Assembly: GCF_052161655.1 (NCBI RefSeq)
Contig: NZ_CP197418.1
Coordinates: forward strand, 5,580,001-5,644,000
Source of the DNA: Novipirellula sp052161655
GTDB taxonomy: Bacteria; Planctomycetota; Planctomycetia; Pirellulales; Pirellulaceae
Direction of reading: 5' to 3'
Length of the DNA: 64,000 bases
Part shown: positions 46,413 to 55,331 of the stretch, one piece after another
Layout of the letters: each line of letters begins with the position of its first letter
Numbering within the stretch: the first letter of the stretch is position 1
Made by a program: the position numbers and the translations under genes
Notes under the pieces: model-generated
Told to the model about the DNA's origin: nothing
What the model saw: the letters and a program-made list of their open reading frames with translations, nothing else
The model's database searches: none

Positions 46413-47009
46413 TTATTTCCGAGCCGGGTTTCCCCATTTGCCTGAAAACACAAACTCAGACAACGATTTACGTTGTCGCGGTGCGACGTCACGTTCTTTC
46501 AGTTCCGCAGGAAGCTTTGACGGATCCGCCGCGTAACCGATGGCGATTGCCGTCAAAGGCTGGACACCGTCCGGAACCGCAAAGACTTCGCGAGCTTTGT
46601 CGGCGTGAATTCCAATCATTTGGTGAACGGACAACCCACGCGCCGTCGCTTCCAGACAAATGTTTCCCGCAGCGAGTCCCAAGTCATGGGTTGCCGCCGC
46701 GTTGGGTTTGCCGTTACGCGAGAACGTCAAACTCGTGCAGCACAGCAACAAGACGGGGGCGGACTTGGCCCAAGCTTGGTTGGCGTCGACTAAGCACGAC
46801 AACATTTGTTCGAATCGTTCGTTATCGTCCCGAGTCGCCAGAACAAAGCTCCACGGTTGTTCGTTGTACGACGACGGAGCCCAGCGGGCGGCTTCCAATA
46901 AACTATCGATGTCTTGTTGCGAAACCTCGCGATCATCAAATCCATAAGGACTCCATCGTTGGCGGATCAATTCGTGAATGGGATGATCGGTGGATGCCTC
47001 TTTGCTCAT
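46413..47009 (-). CDS. Nitroreductase-family FMN oxidoreductase
   Basis: 198 residues from the ATG at 47009. Motifs: RQRWSPYGFDDREV, ARWAPSSYNEQPWSFV with the FMN-contacting segment, DLGLAAGNICLEATARGLS and IAIGYAAD. It is clearly a paralogue of the product of 16684-17286 (similar length, same GKWG-type C terminus). A frame extension of 15 codons upstream lacks support. It probably reduces quinones or nitro compounds with NAD(P)H. Confidence 0.9.
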   Translation of the reverse strand: MSKEASTDHPIHELIRQRWSPYGFDDREVSQQDIDSLLEAARWAPSSYNEQPWSFVLATRDDNERFEQMLSCLVDANQAWAKSAPVLLLCCTSLTFSRNGKPNAAATHDLGLAAGNICLEATARGLSVHQMIGIHADKAREVFAVPDGVQPLTAIAIGYAADPSKLPAELKERDVAPRQRKSLSEFVFSGKWGNPARK

Positions 47010-47172
47010 ATCAAATACCGTTGTTTGAAAGTGAATTTGCCAAAAGCAGGTCAAGATAAATCATTCGACCTGATGTGTTAGCCCTAGTCTCATTTAGAGC
47101 GTCATCCGATGTCTTTGTCTACGTGCTCACTGTGTCCGACGTCGATCTTGGAGCCAATCTGCAATTCTAGCG

Positions 47173-48102
47173 TTAACGGCGTGCCACGAGGCTGACGCCA
47201 AAAATTGCGATCGCCATTCCAGCAAAATGCACGATCGACGAAGGTTCGTGCAGCACCATGATCGCCATCAACATTGTCAAAACGGGACCGACGGATCCGA
47301 TCACCGTGGTTCGAGTCGCTCCGATCCGTAGGATGGCTTCGTTGATCATAAAACTCGGTATTACCGTGCAAACGAATGCCAAGATCAGTCCATAAACAAA
47401 CACGATTGGGGCAACACCGAACAAGTCACTTATCGGATGCGTGCAAGCGTAATGCACGACGACGAAGAAAGTGGATCCGATCATCGCTAAACTGGTAAAT
47501 CGCCTGCTGCCTATCCGCTGCATTGTCGGTTTGGCAAACAAAACGTACAGCGAGTAACTAAATGCCGAACCCAACACCAAGATGACGCCGTAACCGACAT
47601 CGTCACCGCTGGAGAACATTCGTTCTTGACCGTACATCAACAAAACACCCGCATAGGTGCACACGATTGCTGTGATGATGCGTCTATTGATCTGCTCGCC
47701 CAAAAACATCCAGGCCAGGAACGCAACCATGGTCGGATAGGTGAATAACGTCAAACGTTCGAGTTGGGCGGTGATATATGACAACCCGGTCAAGTCGAGG
47801 TAGGACGCCAAGTAGTAGCCCAGAAAACCCAATCCAAATGAACGAGCGGCTAGCGATAGTTTTAATGGTTCATGTGACGCCGAGTTCGGCTGATACGCCA
47901 ATACCATTACATACAAAGGAAATGCAAATAGCATTCGCAACGTCAGCAGTAGTACCGGAGTCGCCCCAGCGGCAAACGCCAATTTGATAAAAATTGATTT
48001 CAATGCGAATAGGAAAGTCCCCACAACCGCGAGCAAAACTCCCGACGCTACAACGGGAGCGATGTTGGTGATTGAACGGTTTGACGCAGTGGGTTCAGGC
48101 AA
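47173..48102 (-). CDS. EamA-type drug/metabolite transporter
   Basis: 309 residues from a TTG start, with ten predicted membrane segments in two EamA repeats (about 15-150 and 165-305). The repeat signatures are visible as RLTLFTYPTMVAFLAWMFLGE in the first half and SVGPVLTMLMAIMVLHEPSS in the second. It is a secondary exporter or importer of small metabolites; the substrate cannot be told. The gene stands alone, divergent from the GAF protein gene. Confidence 0.88.
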   Translation of the reverse strand: MPEPTASNRSITNIAPVVASGVLLAVVGTFLFALKSIFIKLAFAAGATPVLLLTLRMLFAFPLYVMVLAYQPNSASHEPLKLSLAARSFGLGFLGYYLASYLDLTGLSYITAQLERLTLFTYPTMVAFLAWMFLGEQINRRIITAIVCTYAGVLLMYGQERMFSSGDDVGYGVILVLGSAFSYSLYVLFAKPTMQRIGSRRFTSLAMIGSTFFVVVHYACTHPISDLFGVAPIVFVYGLILAFVCTVIPSFMINEAILRIGATRTTVIGSVGPVLTMLMAIMVLHEPSSIVHFAGMAIAIFGVSLVARR

Positions 48103-48349
48103 TGAGGTAGCTCGGAGTCAAGCTTGCATGATCAAAGGTGGCGATTGGATCCGTGTTGGGATAAGAAGGGTAATACCTTTCTGCTGCTTGCGACACTTCC
48201 TCGCCTGACAAAGTTCGGCCTGCGGCTCTTGCAAGCGGTCCGCCGAAATATTCACAATTCTCCGGGGGGGCGGCTTTTTGCAACGTAACTTTTATTAGAA
48301 CCATCGCCCCGACCATTGAAATTCGTGCTCGAAAACGAGGAGGCTAAAA

Positions 48350-49132
48350 ATGGGAATTGACGTCGCTGAGTCATCGGCACTTGACTGCGTATTCGGACTT
48401 ACCAGCAGAATCGTTAACGGTGCGACACTGGATGAAACGCTCAATTTCGTCTTTGAATCCTTTTCAGGTCTGATCCCCTACGATCGAATCGGATTTGCCG
48501 AAATCGACGAACTGGCGGAATATGCAACTGCACGGTGGCTCCGCTCGAACGAATCAACGCATCTGCGACTCGGGTACTCTGCCGCGCTGGCCAGTTCATC
48601 GTTGTCAGTGGTGCTGAAACTACGGCAACCGCGGATCCTCAATAATCTGAACGAGTATTTAGAACGGCGTCCGAATTCTCGTTCAACACGATTGATGATT
48701 CGCGAAGGAATGCAGTCCTCTTTGACTTGTCCGGTGATCGCAAATGAACAACCGCATGGATTTTTGTTCTTCAGCAGCAAAGCAATTGATTCGTATACAA
48801 AAACGCACATCAAACTATCGCAAGTGGTTGCGATCCAGCTAGCGATGCAACAGCTAGAAACGCAAAGGATCGCGGCGACCAAGAAACGTGCGTCGAAGTC
48901 ACCGCCCGCAGACGAGCTCGCTGAAGCAGCGTTGTCGGAACCCGATAGGGGACCAAGACACCTTTCGTTGTCACAATTGGAGCCAGGAATGGTGCTGGCC
49001 GACCCAATTCAACTGGGTAACGGACAGTTGCTGCTCGCGTCAAAGGTCGTGCTGAGCGAAGTGTCCATCGAGCGGTTGATACGACTCGCGGTACGTGGAT
49101 TCTTACGCGTCGAATCCGTGTGCGTGCTGTAA
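48350..49132 (+). CDS. GAF-domain protein with HD-GYP-like leader segment
   Basis: 260 residues; a strong ribosome binding site (GAGGAGG) lies 7 bases before the ATG. A GAF sensor domain covers about 20-165 (LIPYDRIGFAEIDE, GMQSSLTCPVIANEQPHGFLFFSS). After a linker, the last 60 residues read LSLSQLEPGMVLADPIQLGN and LLASKVVLSEVSIERLIRL, the segment that normally precedes HD-GYP phosphodiesterase domains; the HD-GYP domain itself is absent. It may sense a small ligand and act through protein contact. Soluble. Confidence 0.82.
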   Translation: MGIDVAESSALDCVFGLTSRIVNGATLDETLNFVFESFSGLIPYDRIGFAEIDELAEYATARWLRSNESTHLRLGYSAALASSSLSVVLKLRQPRILNNLNEYLERRPNSRSTRLMIREGMQSSLTCPVIANEQPHGFLFFSSKAIDSYTKTHIKLSQVVAIQLAMQQLETQRIAATKKRASKSPPADELAEAALSEPDRGPRHLSLSQLEPGMVLADPIQLGNGQLLLASKVVLSEVSIERLIRLAVRGFLRVESVCVL

Positions 49133-49187
49133 CGACAAGTCGTGCTGCGTAGTCTTGAACGTTGCTCAGAAAGCCGTTCAACCTCGC

Positions 49188-50072
49188 TTAGCTTAAATCT
49201 CGGTCCGACTGCTTGCGGAAACCTTTAAGCCGGATCGTTCCATCAGTGCCCAACCGCAACGTCGAGTATCCGTTGTTCTCAGCACCTGAGCCTTCGACCA
49301 TGGCCACCAAGGTGCAATAATGGATTCCACCAATATCGTTCAGGTCATTTTGATGGCTATGGCCTTGGAACACCGCTTTGACGTTACCGGTCGTTTCCAG
49401 CACTTTGCGAACCTCGGCATTGTTTCGCACCCCATGATTATTGTTGACGTCGATACGTTGGTGTGCGAATACCACCACATGTTTTCGAGTCGTGGCGAGG
49501 TCGGCGGCTAGCCACTCTAATTCGGCAGCCGGAATATTGGCATCGGTCCACTTGAAGTTCTTGCGTTCATACGCGACACCATCACTACGAAAACAAGAAT
49601 CGAGCACGACAAAATGGTAGTCGCCTTGATCGAAAGAGTAGTACGACTTTTCTTGGCCGACGCCGCCCAAAAACTCTTCTTTCTTGAGCGTGTCAACGCA
49701 GTGATTTCCCAACACATAGTGTCGTGAATCACAAATCGTCGAGAACTGTTGATTAATCGTGCTTAGATACTTCTGTTCCGTTTCAACGGAATCGGCGGCA
49801 TCGATCAGATCTCCGAGCTCGACCACAAAAGCGGGTTGGTCACGCTCGAATTGCAACGCGGCCTCTTCGAGCTTGCCCAAGGTCTCGCGGTAGTGGCGAC
49901 TGCCTGCAGAGGGTTTGTCCGCGTAATGAAGGTCCGTAACCAAACCGACACACAGATCCGAAGCGGTTTCCTCTGCATAGATCGGCAGGGAAGAGACGGA
50001 CGTGGCGGCCAATACCAACGTCCCATTCTGTACAAAAGCGCGACGCGTGAGTGGGGCGGTTCCTGGTTTCAT
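49188..50072 (-). CDS. Tat-exported metallophosphoesterase
   Basis: 294 residues. A twin-arginine signal (LTRRAFVQNGTLVLAATSVSS) starts the protein. Calcineurin-like metal motifs follow in order: LVTDLHYAD, VVELGDLID, YVLGNHCVD, VVFAHQR and VFQGHSHQND. It hydrolyses phosphomono- or diesters outside the cytoplasm. Export as a folded, metal-loaded protein fits the Tat signal. Monocistronic. Confidence 0.92.
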   Translation of the reverse strand: MKPGTAPLTRRAFVQNGTLVLAATSVSSLPIYAEETASDLCVGLVTDLHYADKPSAGSRHYRETLGKLEEAALQFERDQPAFVVELGDLIDAADSVETEQKYLSTINQQFSTICDSRHYVLGNHCVDTLKKEEFLGGVGQEKSYYSFDQGDYHFVVLDSCFRSDGVAYERKNFKWTDANIPAAELEWLAADLATTRKHVVVFAHQRIDVNNNHGVRNNAEVRKVLETTGNVKAVFQGHSHQNDLNDIGGIHYCTLVAMVEGSGAENNGYSTLRLGTDGTIRLKGFRKQSDRDLS

Positions 50073-50200
50073 GTCGGTGATTCTGCGAGCTAGAGTGGGG
50101 CGGTAACAGCACGGTGTCTCTTCGGACCGGAATGAATCTTACACACGTGCTCTGGCTCGCATATCATACAAACAAATCGCAGAAAATGTTTTCGGTAAGC

Positions 50201-50914
50201 CTATAGGCTTTTCACGGCTGCGATCACATCCACAGGTTCAGCCCGTTTTGTGTAGTCTGCGTTAAGATAGGCATAAGTAATATTGCCATCCGTATCAATC
50301 ACATACGTCGCCGACAATGGCAACTCCGTCGCCTCGTTGCCATTGAAACTAGCCAATTTGTCTTGGAAGATCGGAACGATCGTTTCAGGGAGCGAAAAGA
50401 CAATCCCGTATTGGCGGGCGAGTTGGCTGTCTTTGTCATGCAACGCAACCATGTTCAGGTTGTTCACGGCAGCCGTCTCTTTCGCTTTCTCGGGAAGCTC
50501 AGGCGTCAACACGACCAAGCGCGCCCCGGCACCTTCGATTGCCGAGAGCTGTTTTTGCATGGCACGCAGTTGTGCGTTGCAATAAGGGCACCAGCCGCCG
50601 CGATACCACATCAAAACCACAGGGCCTTCGCTCCACAGTTGGCTCAATTGGACCGATTTCCCGTCCCAGCCCGTCAGTTTGCCATCGACGGCCGCATCGC
50701 CGACCTGTTTCGCCGATTTTTCGATTCCGCTCGCCTTTACCTCAGCAACGCCATTTCGAAATTTCGCCACCATTTCGGGCGGGAATCGAGTCACAGTCGT
50801 TGCGGCAATTTCAGCGAGCTCCTGCTTAAGCATCTTTGGCTGGGGGTCGTCAGCGAGACTAGGCGTGGCCAGAAGAGCGAGAGCGAGCAGCGGGTACGTT
50901 GGCAGTTTAATCAT
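50201..50914 (-). CDS. Exported peroxiredoxin-like thiol antioxidant protein
   Basis: 237 residues from the ATG at 50914, which is followed by a signal peptide (LLALALLATPSLADD). A helical stretch precedes an AhpC/TSA-like thioredoxin fold with a CPYC-type site in WYRGGWCPYCNAQLRAM near residue 125, and LVVLTPELPEKA downstream. The family reduces peroxides or disulfides. A frame extension of 40 residues upstream would hide the signal peptide, so the shorter start is chosen. Confidence 0.88.
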   Translation of the reverse strand: MIKLPTYPLLALALLATPSLADDPQPKMLKQELAEIAATTVTRFPPEMVAKFRNGVAEVKASGIEKSAKQVGDAAVDGKLTGWDGKSVQLSQLWSEGPVVLMWYRGGWCPYCNAQLRAMQKQLSAIEGAGARLVVLTPELPEKAKETAAVNNLNMVALHDKDSQLARQYGIVFSLPETIVPIFQDKLASFNGNEATELPLSATYVIDTDGNITYAYLNADYTKRAEPVDVIAAVKSL

Positions 50915-51172
50915 TTGTAGATCCGGATTTTTTGAACGGTTAGGGAATAGCGATTGCGAAAAGAATGGAGCATTGGTTGCGTCGATCAGCACGAAGGGCA
51001 GTCGCCACGTTTGAGCTTCTGCGTCAGCAAACATGAAAGTTGGATGAAATTAGTCCAACCCCTCGTCGTGACGACTCGAGTGTCCCAACTTAAAGTGGAT
51101 GTCCATCCCGCCGAGTGATCCGCCCCTTGCTGTAAGATACTGTGGCGGACCGCTATCCTGATTCGCTATCCC

Positions 51173-52354
51173 ATGAAAAACACCCCAAAGAGAGTTCCGA
51201 TGCTGCGTCATCCAATCTGTGTCGTTCTGTTACTGCTGACTTGCCAATCAACTCAAGCGAACCAGGACGATCCGATCGCGGTTCGCACTTGGCCCGGCGG
51301 TATCGTTTCGCTGGAAACGCACTGGGGATTGCGACTGGGGGTTGAAACCACGGACGCACTGGTCGATCACAAGACGCCGGCCGCGTGGGACCAAACGATC
51401 TCCACTTCCGCCGCCTACGATCACGTTTTGTTGCGTGAACCCAACGCCGCATCGTCGTCTTGGTTGCCTATCTCGGATGCCAAAACGGATGATCCGAACC
51501 AGGTTCGCGTTCAGTCGGCCGCGAAGGGCGTGATCACGATCACCGTGGACGGTGTTGTCATCGTGGTGGTCGATTCCGATGCGAAGGTCAAGAACACCGA
51601 TGGGGTCGACCAAGTCGATGTCCTTGTCGTGCAAACCGCCGCCGATTCATCGCTCTCGCGAGAGTCTTTTGCACAAATAGTACGTCAGTGGCGTCCACGT
51701 TTTGTAATCCCACTTGGGCACGTTACCGCCGACGAAGCAGTGCGGAATTTTCAAGAAACAGCGGGAGCGAACGATAAGATCATTAATCAGACGCACAACA
51801 CCTTTGCTGTTTCACGGTCGGCTAGCAAGACTTCGCAACCTCAGATCGTGGTCCTGAGCGATTCAGCTTGGTCGATGCCGGCAGAATTAGCGACTGAGTT
51901 CGATAAAATGGAGGGCGTCTGCAGCGAGTCGCAAAAAGTATTCGCCAAGCTGTCGGCTGAGCAGATGAATTTTCGGCCGGCAAACGGAACGCACACGCCG
52001 CGTTGGAATGCAGAGCACATGATGGGGCGACAATTGTTGTTCTTTTCCCAGATCTATCATGCCATCGATCCGGCGATTCCGACACTCGACTTGAATCCTA
52101 AGCAGATGCCTCCGGATTATGTCTTTGCTCATCCCGATTGGGACGGCGCCGAAGAAGCTCGTCAAATGCAACGCGTCAGCGATTTCACCCGTCGATACGC
52201 GTATCTACTCGATGGAGTCGAACTCGACTCTAAGGCTCCCGGAAGCCGTTGGCCGACGTTGCGTGCCTTGCTGAAACAAATGCAGCATCATTACGGCGAG
52301 CATACAGCAAACACCGAGAAGAAGTTTGACTTGCCCGGATTTCCCAAGTCGTAG
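51173..52354 (+). CDS. Exported protein with an odd N-terminal domain and a DinB-like domain
   Basis: 393 residues. A signal peptide (about 10-29, HPICVVLLLLTCQSTQ) is present. Residues 35-215 show beta-rich segments (GVITITVDGVVIVVVDSD, QVDVLVVQTA, WRPRFVIPLGHVT) that recall an UlaG-type metallo-beta-lactamase fold, but its HxHxDH metal motif is absent. Residues 235-390 look like a DinB_2 four-helix bundle (FRPANGTHTPRWNAEHMMGR, MQHHYGEHTA), with candidate metal histidines. I cannot assign a reaction. The first domain call is weak; the second is fair. Confidence 0.75.
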   Translation: MKNTPKRVPMLRHPICVVLLLLTCQSTQANQDDPIAVRTWPGGIVSLETHWGLRLGVETTDALVDHKTPAAWDQTISTSAAYDHVLLREPNAASSSWLPISDAKTDDPNQVRVQSAAKGVITITVDGVVIVVVDSDAKVKNTDGVDQVDVLVVQTAADSSLSRESFAQIVRQWRPRFVIPLGHVTADEAVRNFQETAGANDKIINQTHNTFAVSRSASKTSQPQIVVLSDSAWSMPAELATEFDKMEGVCSESQKVFAKLSAEQMNFRPANGTHTPRWNAEHMMGRQLLFFSQIYHAIDPAIPTLDLNPKQMPPDYVFAHPDWDGAEEARQMQRVSDFTRRYAYLLDGVELDSKAPGSRWPTLRALLKQMQHHYGEHTANTEKKFDLPGFPKS

Positions 52355-52368
52355 TTCGTACCGGTTTG

Positions 52369-53601
52369 CTAACTCGCACTGCGGCGGATCACTCGGCCTC
52401 GCCATACCACGCCGTCGCTGATGAAATGGTGATAGATCGCACGAGCGAAACAGCATCCGATGGGAATGGCTGAAAATGGAAAGGCGAGCGCCTTCAGTGG
52501 GCGCATCTGAGCGAGTCGGCTTGCCAATATCAGTATCGCGGCTTGCGTGACGTACGCGCTGAGCCCACATGCGATCCACCACCAATCGTGCCGATAGATG
52601 CCGATCAGCAACACGCTGATTGGGATCCAATAAACGACTAGCGGCACCACGATCGCGGGAAATGCAAAAGCGATGTGCGAAACCGCGCCCAGGATGTTTT
52701 TGCTGAATCCCCAGAACGCATCTTGGTTGCTTTTGAAAAGCCGGACTGACAGAAGTTGAGGCGCCAATGCGATTTTCGTCGCGAATCCATTGGCTTTGAT
52801 ACTTCGTGCCAACATCACGTCATCCAGTGCTTCATTTCGCACACTCGCCAATCCGCCAATTTTGTCCAGCACGTCTCGCCGCGTCAACATAAAGGCTCCG
52901 GCGGCAACCGCGTGAGGCGAATCAGGATCATCAAGACTTGGGTTCAGAAACGTCACAAGTCCGAAGACCATCAAGTGCGGTACAATAGCGTTTTCCCAAA
53001 ATGAAACCAAATGCACGTTCGGAAACAAACTTAGGAAGTCGCATTGTTGATCCTGCATATGATGCAGCGCAGTGATGAAACATCGAGGCGAGTGAATCAC
53101 ATCGGCGTCCGCGAAAATGACGTGGGGCCGGTTCGTAGTCTGATACGCGTGTTGCATTGCGTTGGCCTTGCCGAACCAACCGTCCACCAACGGCGGATCA
53201 TGAATCACACGGACTCGCGAATCGCCCTCGGCAATCGAATCGACAATGGCCGCTGTCTGGTCCGTTGAGTGATCGTTGATCACGGTAATCTGAACGTCAA
53301 CGTCTTCTTGCGCTAGAATGCTGCGGACTGCATTTTCAATATCAGCTTGTTCATTGCGAGCTGGGACAATCACATCGACCCGTGGCAAATCCGAATCCAC
53401 ATGCTCGATCGGCGAGAGCGATTTGGCGACGTAAAACGTGCGAATGAATCCGAGCCCAATCAGTACACTCAATAGCGTGATCGCGAGCGTTAGGATGGGC
53501 AAGATCGTCAAGGTCACGACTCTGTTTTCGATAGCGAAAATGGTTCCCGTCGGCCGAATTCTGCCGTAGCGAAACTCGCCAAGAGTTTCGTCCCGCCTCA
53601 T
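52369..53601 (-). CDS. Membrane glycosyltransferase family 2, HpnB-like
   Basis: 410 residues. One N-terminal membrane segment (about 30-52) is followed by a GT-A domain: VDVIVPARNEQADI, INDHSTD, VIFADADVIHS (metal-binding DxD type) and EALDDVMLARSIK. Three or four membrane segments follow from about 305. The layout is that of hopanoid-linked glycosyltransferase HpnB and relatives. It probably moves a sugar onto a lipid. Converges with the DinB fusion gene (14 bp apart). A GTG inside residue 28 is an alternative start. Confidence 0.88.
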   Translation of the reverse strand: MRRDETLGEFRYGRIRPTGTIFAIENRVVTLTILPILTLAITLLSVLIGLGFIRTFYVAKSLSPIEHVDSDLPRVDVIVPARNEQADIENAVRSILAQEDVDVQITVINDHSTDQTAAIVDSIAEGDSRVRVIHDPPLVDGWFGKANAMQHAYQTTNRPHVIFADADVIHSPRCFITALHHMQDQQCDFLSLFPNVHLVSFWENAIVPHLMVFGLVTFLNPSLDDPDSPHAVAAGAFMLTRRDVLDKIGGLASVRNEALDDVMLARSIKANGFATKIALAPQLLSVRLFKSNQDAFWGFSKNILGAVSHIAFAFPAIVVPLVVYWIPISVLLIGIYRHDWWWIACGLSAYVTQAAILILASRLAQMRPLKALAFPFSAIPIGCCFARAIYHHFISDGVVWRGRVIRRSAS

Positions 53602-54008
53602 TTGCGTTGCACTACGGTTGTAGCCGAACTCATCAGAGCTGGGGAGACGACACGATTGGCACGAGCGTCATGCACCCTATTTTTTCGTGACCAAACATAA
53701 CCACTGGCTCGACGAAGTAGCGTGCGCAAAGCTGACGCGGCGTTCAGAGCGGATCGCCGCGTCAGCCTGACCGGCATTGTCGGCATAATCCGCGCGGTCC
53801 ACGATAAACGTCGCGAAGCGATCGGTGTTGCCCCGGTGAAGGGAATCCTAACAAGAAATACCGGGTTTTAGGGCATCCCGGAGACTTTTTGAGTACAATT
53901 GCACACGGTTGTTGGAGCTGTTTCGCAGCTCCGACCTCTCCCTTACCTACCTAATGCAGTCGCTTTCTTCCCACCCGCTAGCCACCACCGACAGATCTAC
54001 GCCCCATC
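53602..54008. other. Divergent intergenic region of 407 bp
   Basis: It separates the glycosyltransferase start from the SMP-30 gene start, so it should hold two promoters. The only structure found is the 12 bp inverted repeat at 53731-53766. No gene is present. Confidence 0.4.
53731..53766. promoter_or_regulatory. Perfect 12 bp inverted repeat, candidate operator
   Basis: GCTGACGCGGCG and CGCCGCGTCAGC are perfect inverse copies separated by 12 bases, so the two half-sites are two helical turns apart centre to centre. It lies in a divergent promoter region. A regulator site is plausible; a hairpin in a leader RNA is the alternative. Confidence 0.45.
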
Positions 54009-55013
54009 ATGCGAAATTTCTCTTTCGTTGCCCTAACCAGCTTGCTTGCTCAGCTCATTCTGTTTGGGACGACCATCGAAGCCCAAACACCAGCGACGAT
54101 TGGACGTATTGAGCGTCTTGATCCTGCTTTGGATGCCCGGATTGCCGAGGACACCAAAATCGAGGTGCTCGCGAGCGGATTCACGTGGTGCGAAGGTCCC
54201 GTGTGGGTCAACGATGCCAACGGGGGCTACTTGTTGTTCTCGGACATTCCACGCAATTCCATCTTTCGCTGGACCGCATCGCGTGGTGTTGAAATGTACA
54301 TGCACCCAAGCGGTTATACCGGGATCAGCTACTACGGACTCGAGCCCGGCAGCAACGGATTAGCGGTTGATTCCGAAGGCCGCTTAGTCGCTTGCGAGCA
54401 CGGTGATCGACGTGTGTCTTTGTTGACGCGAGGTGGAGGCAAATTGACATTGGCGGATCGATTCGAAGGGCGGCGATTGAACAGCCCTAACGATTTGACC
54501 TTTGCGGAGGGTGGCGACTTGTATTTCACCGATCCACCTTATGGACTACCCGAGCGAGCAGCGGACCCCCGCCGTGAACTCGATTTTTGTGGCGTCTATC
54601 GGCTCGACTCGGATGGAAAACTGCATCTATTAACAAAGCAGCTCGCTCGTCCCAACGGCATTGGACTCTCTCCCGACCAAAAAACGCTTTACGTTGCTCA
54701 AAGCGATCCCGCCGCGCCGGTCTGGATGTCGTTTCCAATCAACGAGGACAAGAGTCTCGGTGAAGGCAAGGTGCTTCTTGACGCCAAAAGTTTCATGGCC
54801 GAATTTCCCGGACTGCCCGACGGCATGGACGTCGCCAAAGATGGCACCATTTATGGCAGCGGCCCCGGAGCGATCTACGTGATCCAGCCTGATGGAAAGT
54901 TGATCGGTCGATTAATCACAGAAGGCCGCGTAAGTAACTGTACGCTCAGCGACGATGAGAAGACGCTCTATATCACCGCCGACGACAAGGTCTGCCGCGT
55001 GCGATTGAAGTAA
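54009..55013 (+). CDS. Exported SMP-30/gluconolactonase-like beta-propeller lactonase
   Basis: 334 residues. A signal peptide (about 1-25, ending in TTIEAQ) precedes the propeller. Family marks: FTWCEGPVWV with the metal Glu, LNSPNDLTF with the metal Asn-Asp, PPYGLPERA and LARPNGIGLSPDQKTLYVAQ, then GLPDGMDVAKDGTIYGS. It hydrolyses sugar lactones in the periplasm. The gene is alone and followed by a 153 bp repeat. Confidence 0.92.
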   Translation: MRNFSFVALTSLLAQLILFGTTIEAQTPATIGRIERLDPALDARIAEDTKIEVLASGFTWCEGPVWVNDANGGYLLFSDIPRNSIFRWTASRGVEMYMHPSGYTGISYYGLEPGSNGLAVDSEGRLVACEHGDRRVSLLTRGGGKLTLADRFEGRRLNSPNDLTFAEGGDLYFTDPPYGLPERAADPRRELDFCGVYRLDSDGKLHLLTKQLARPNGIGLSPDQKTLYVAQSDPAAPVWMSFPINEDKSLGEGKVLLDAKSFMAEFPGLPDGMDVAKDGTIYGSGPGAIYVIQPDGKLIGRLITEGRVSNCTLSDDEKTLYITADDKVCRVRLK

Positions 55014-55044
55014 GGGGCGGTTCGCGTTTTATCTTTGATGCAGC

Positions 55045-55197
55045 TAAGCAGCTCACTATGAGTCATTGCACATAATGATCTGAGCCGACGGCGCTAGCCG
55101 CGGGCATGTTCAATTCAATGTTGCCGGGCCCGCGGCTAGCGCCGTCGGCTCACAAAAGGATCGACGTTTCACCGGTATCTAACGAACGACCTGCTTA
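55045..55197 (+). repeat. 153 bp MITE-like element, copy 2
   Basis: Ends are TAAGCAGCTCA and CGACCTGCTTA (imperfect inverted repeats). Exactly the same length as the reverse-oriented copy at 41384-41536. The inner palindrome GAGCCGACGGCGCTAGCCGC is nearly perfect here. No coding capacity. Lies between converging genes. Confidence 0.85.
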
Positions 55198-55331
55198 CCG
55201 TTGCGTTTGCAGTGGACCACGTTCTGGCGAACGTAGCACCTTTTTCAAGCTACGTCATTTCTCAAAATGCTGAAACGCCAGCGGACGGGCCGTTTTTTTG
55301 CGGCCCGAACACTGGCTTGCATTCGCGAATT

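Noticed and set aside
55283..55310. GC-rich stem with a run of seven T between its arms, after fdhA
   Set aside because: The T run is in the loop, not after the stem, so it is not a convincing terminator.
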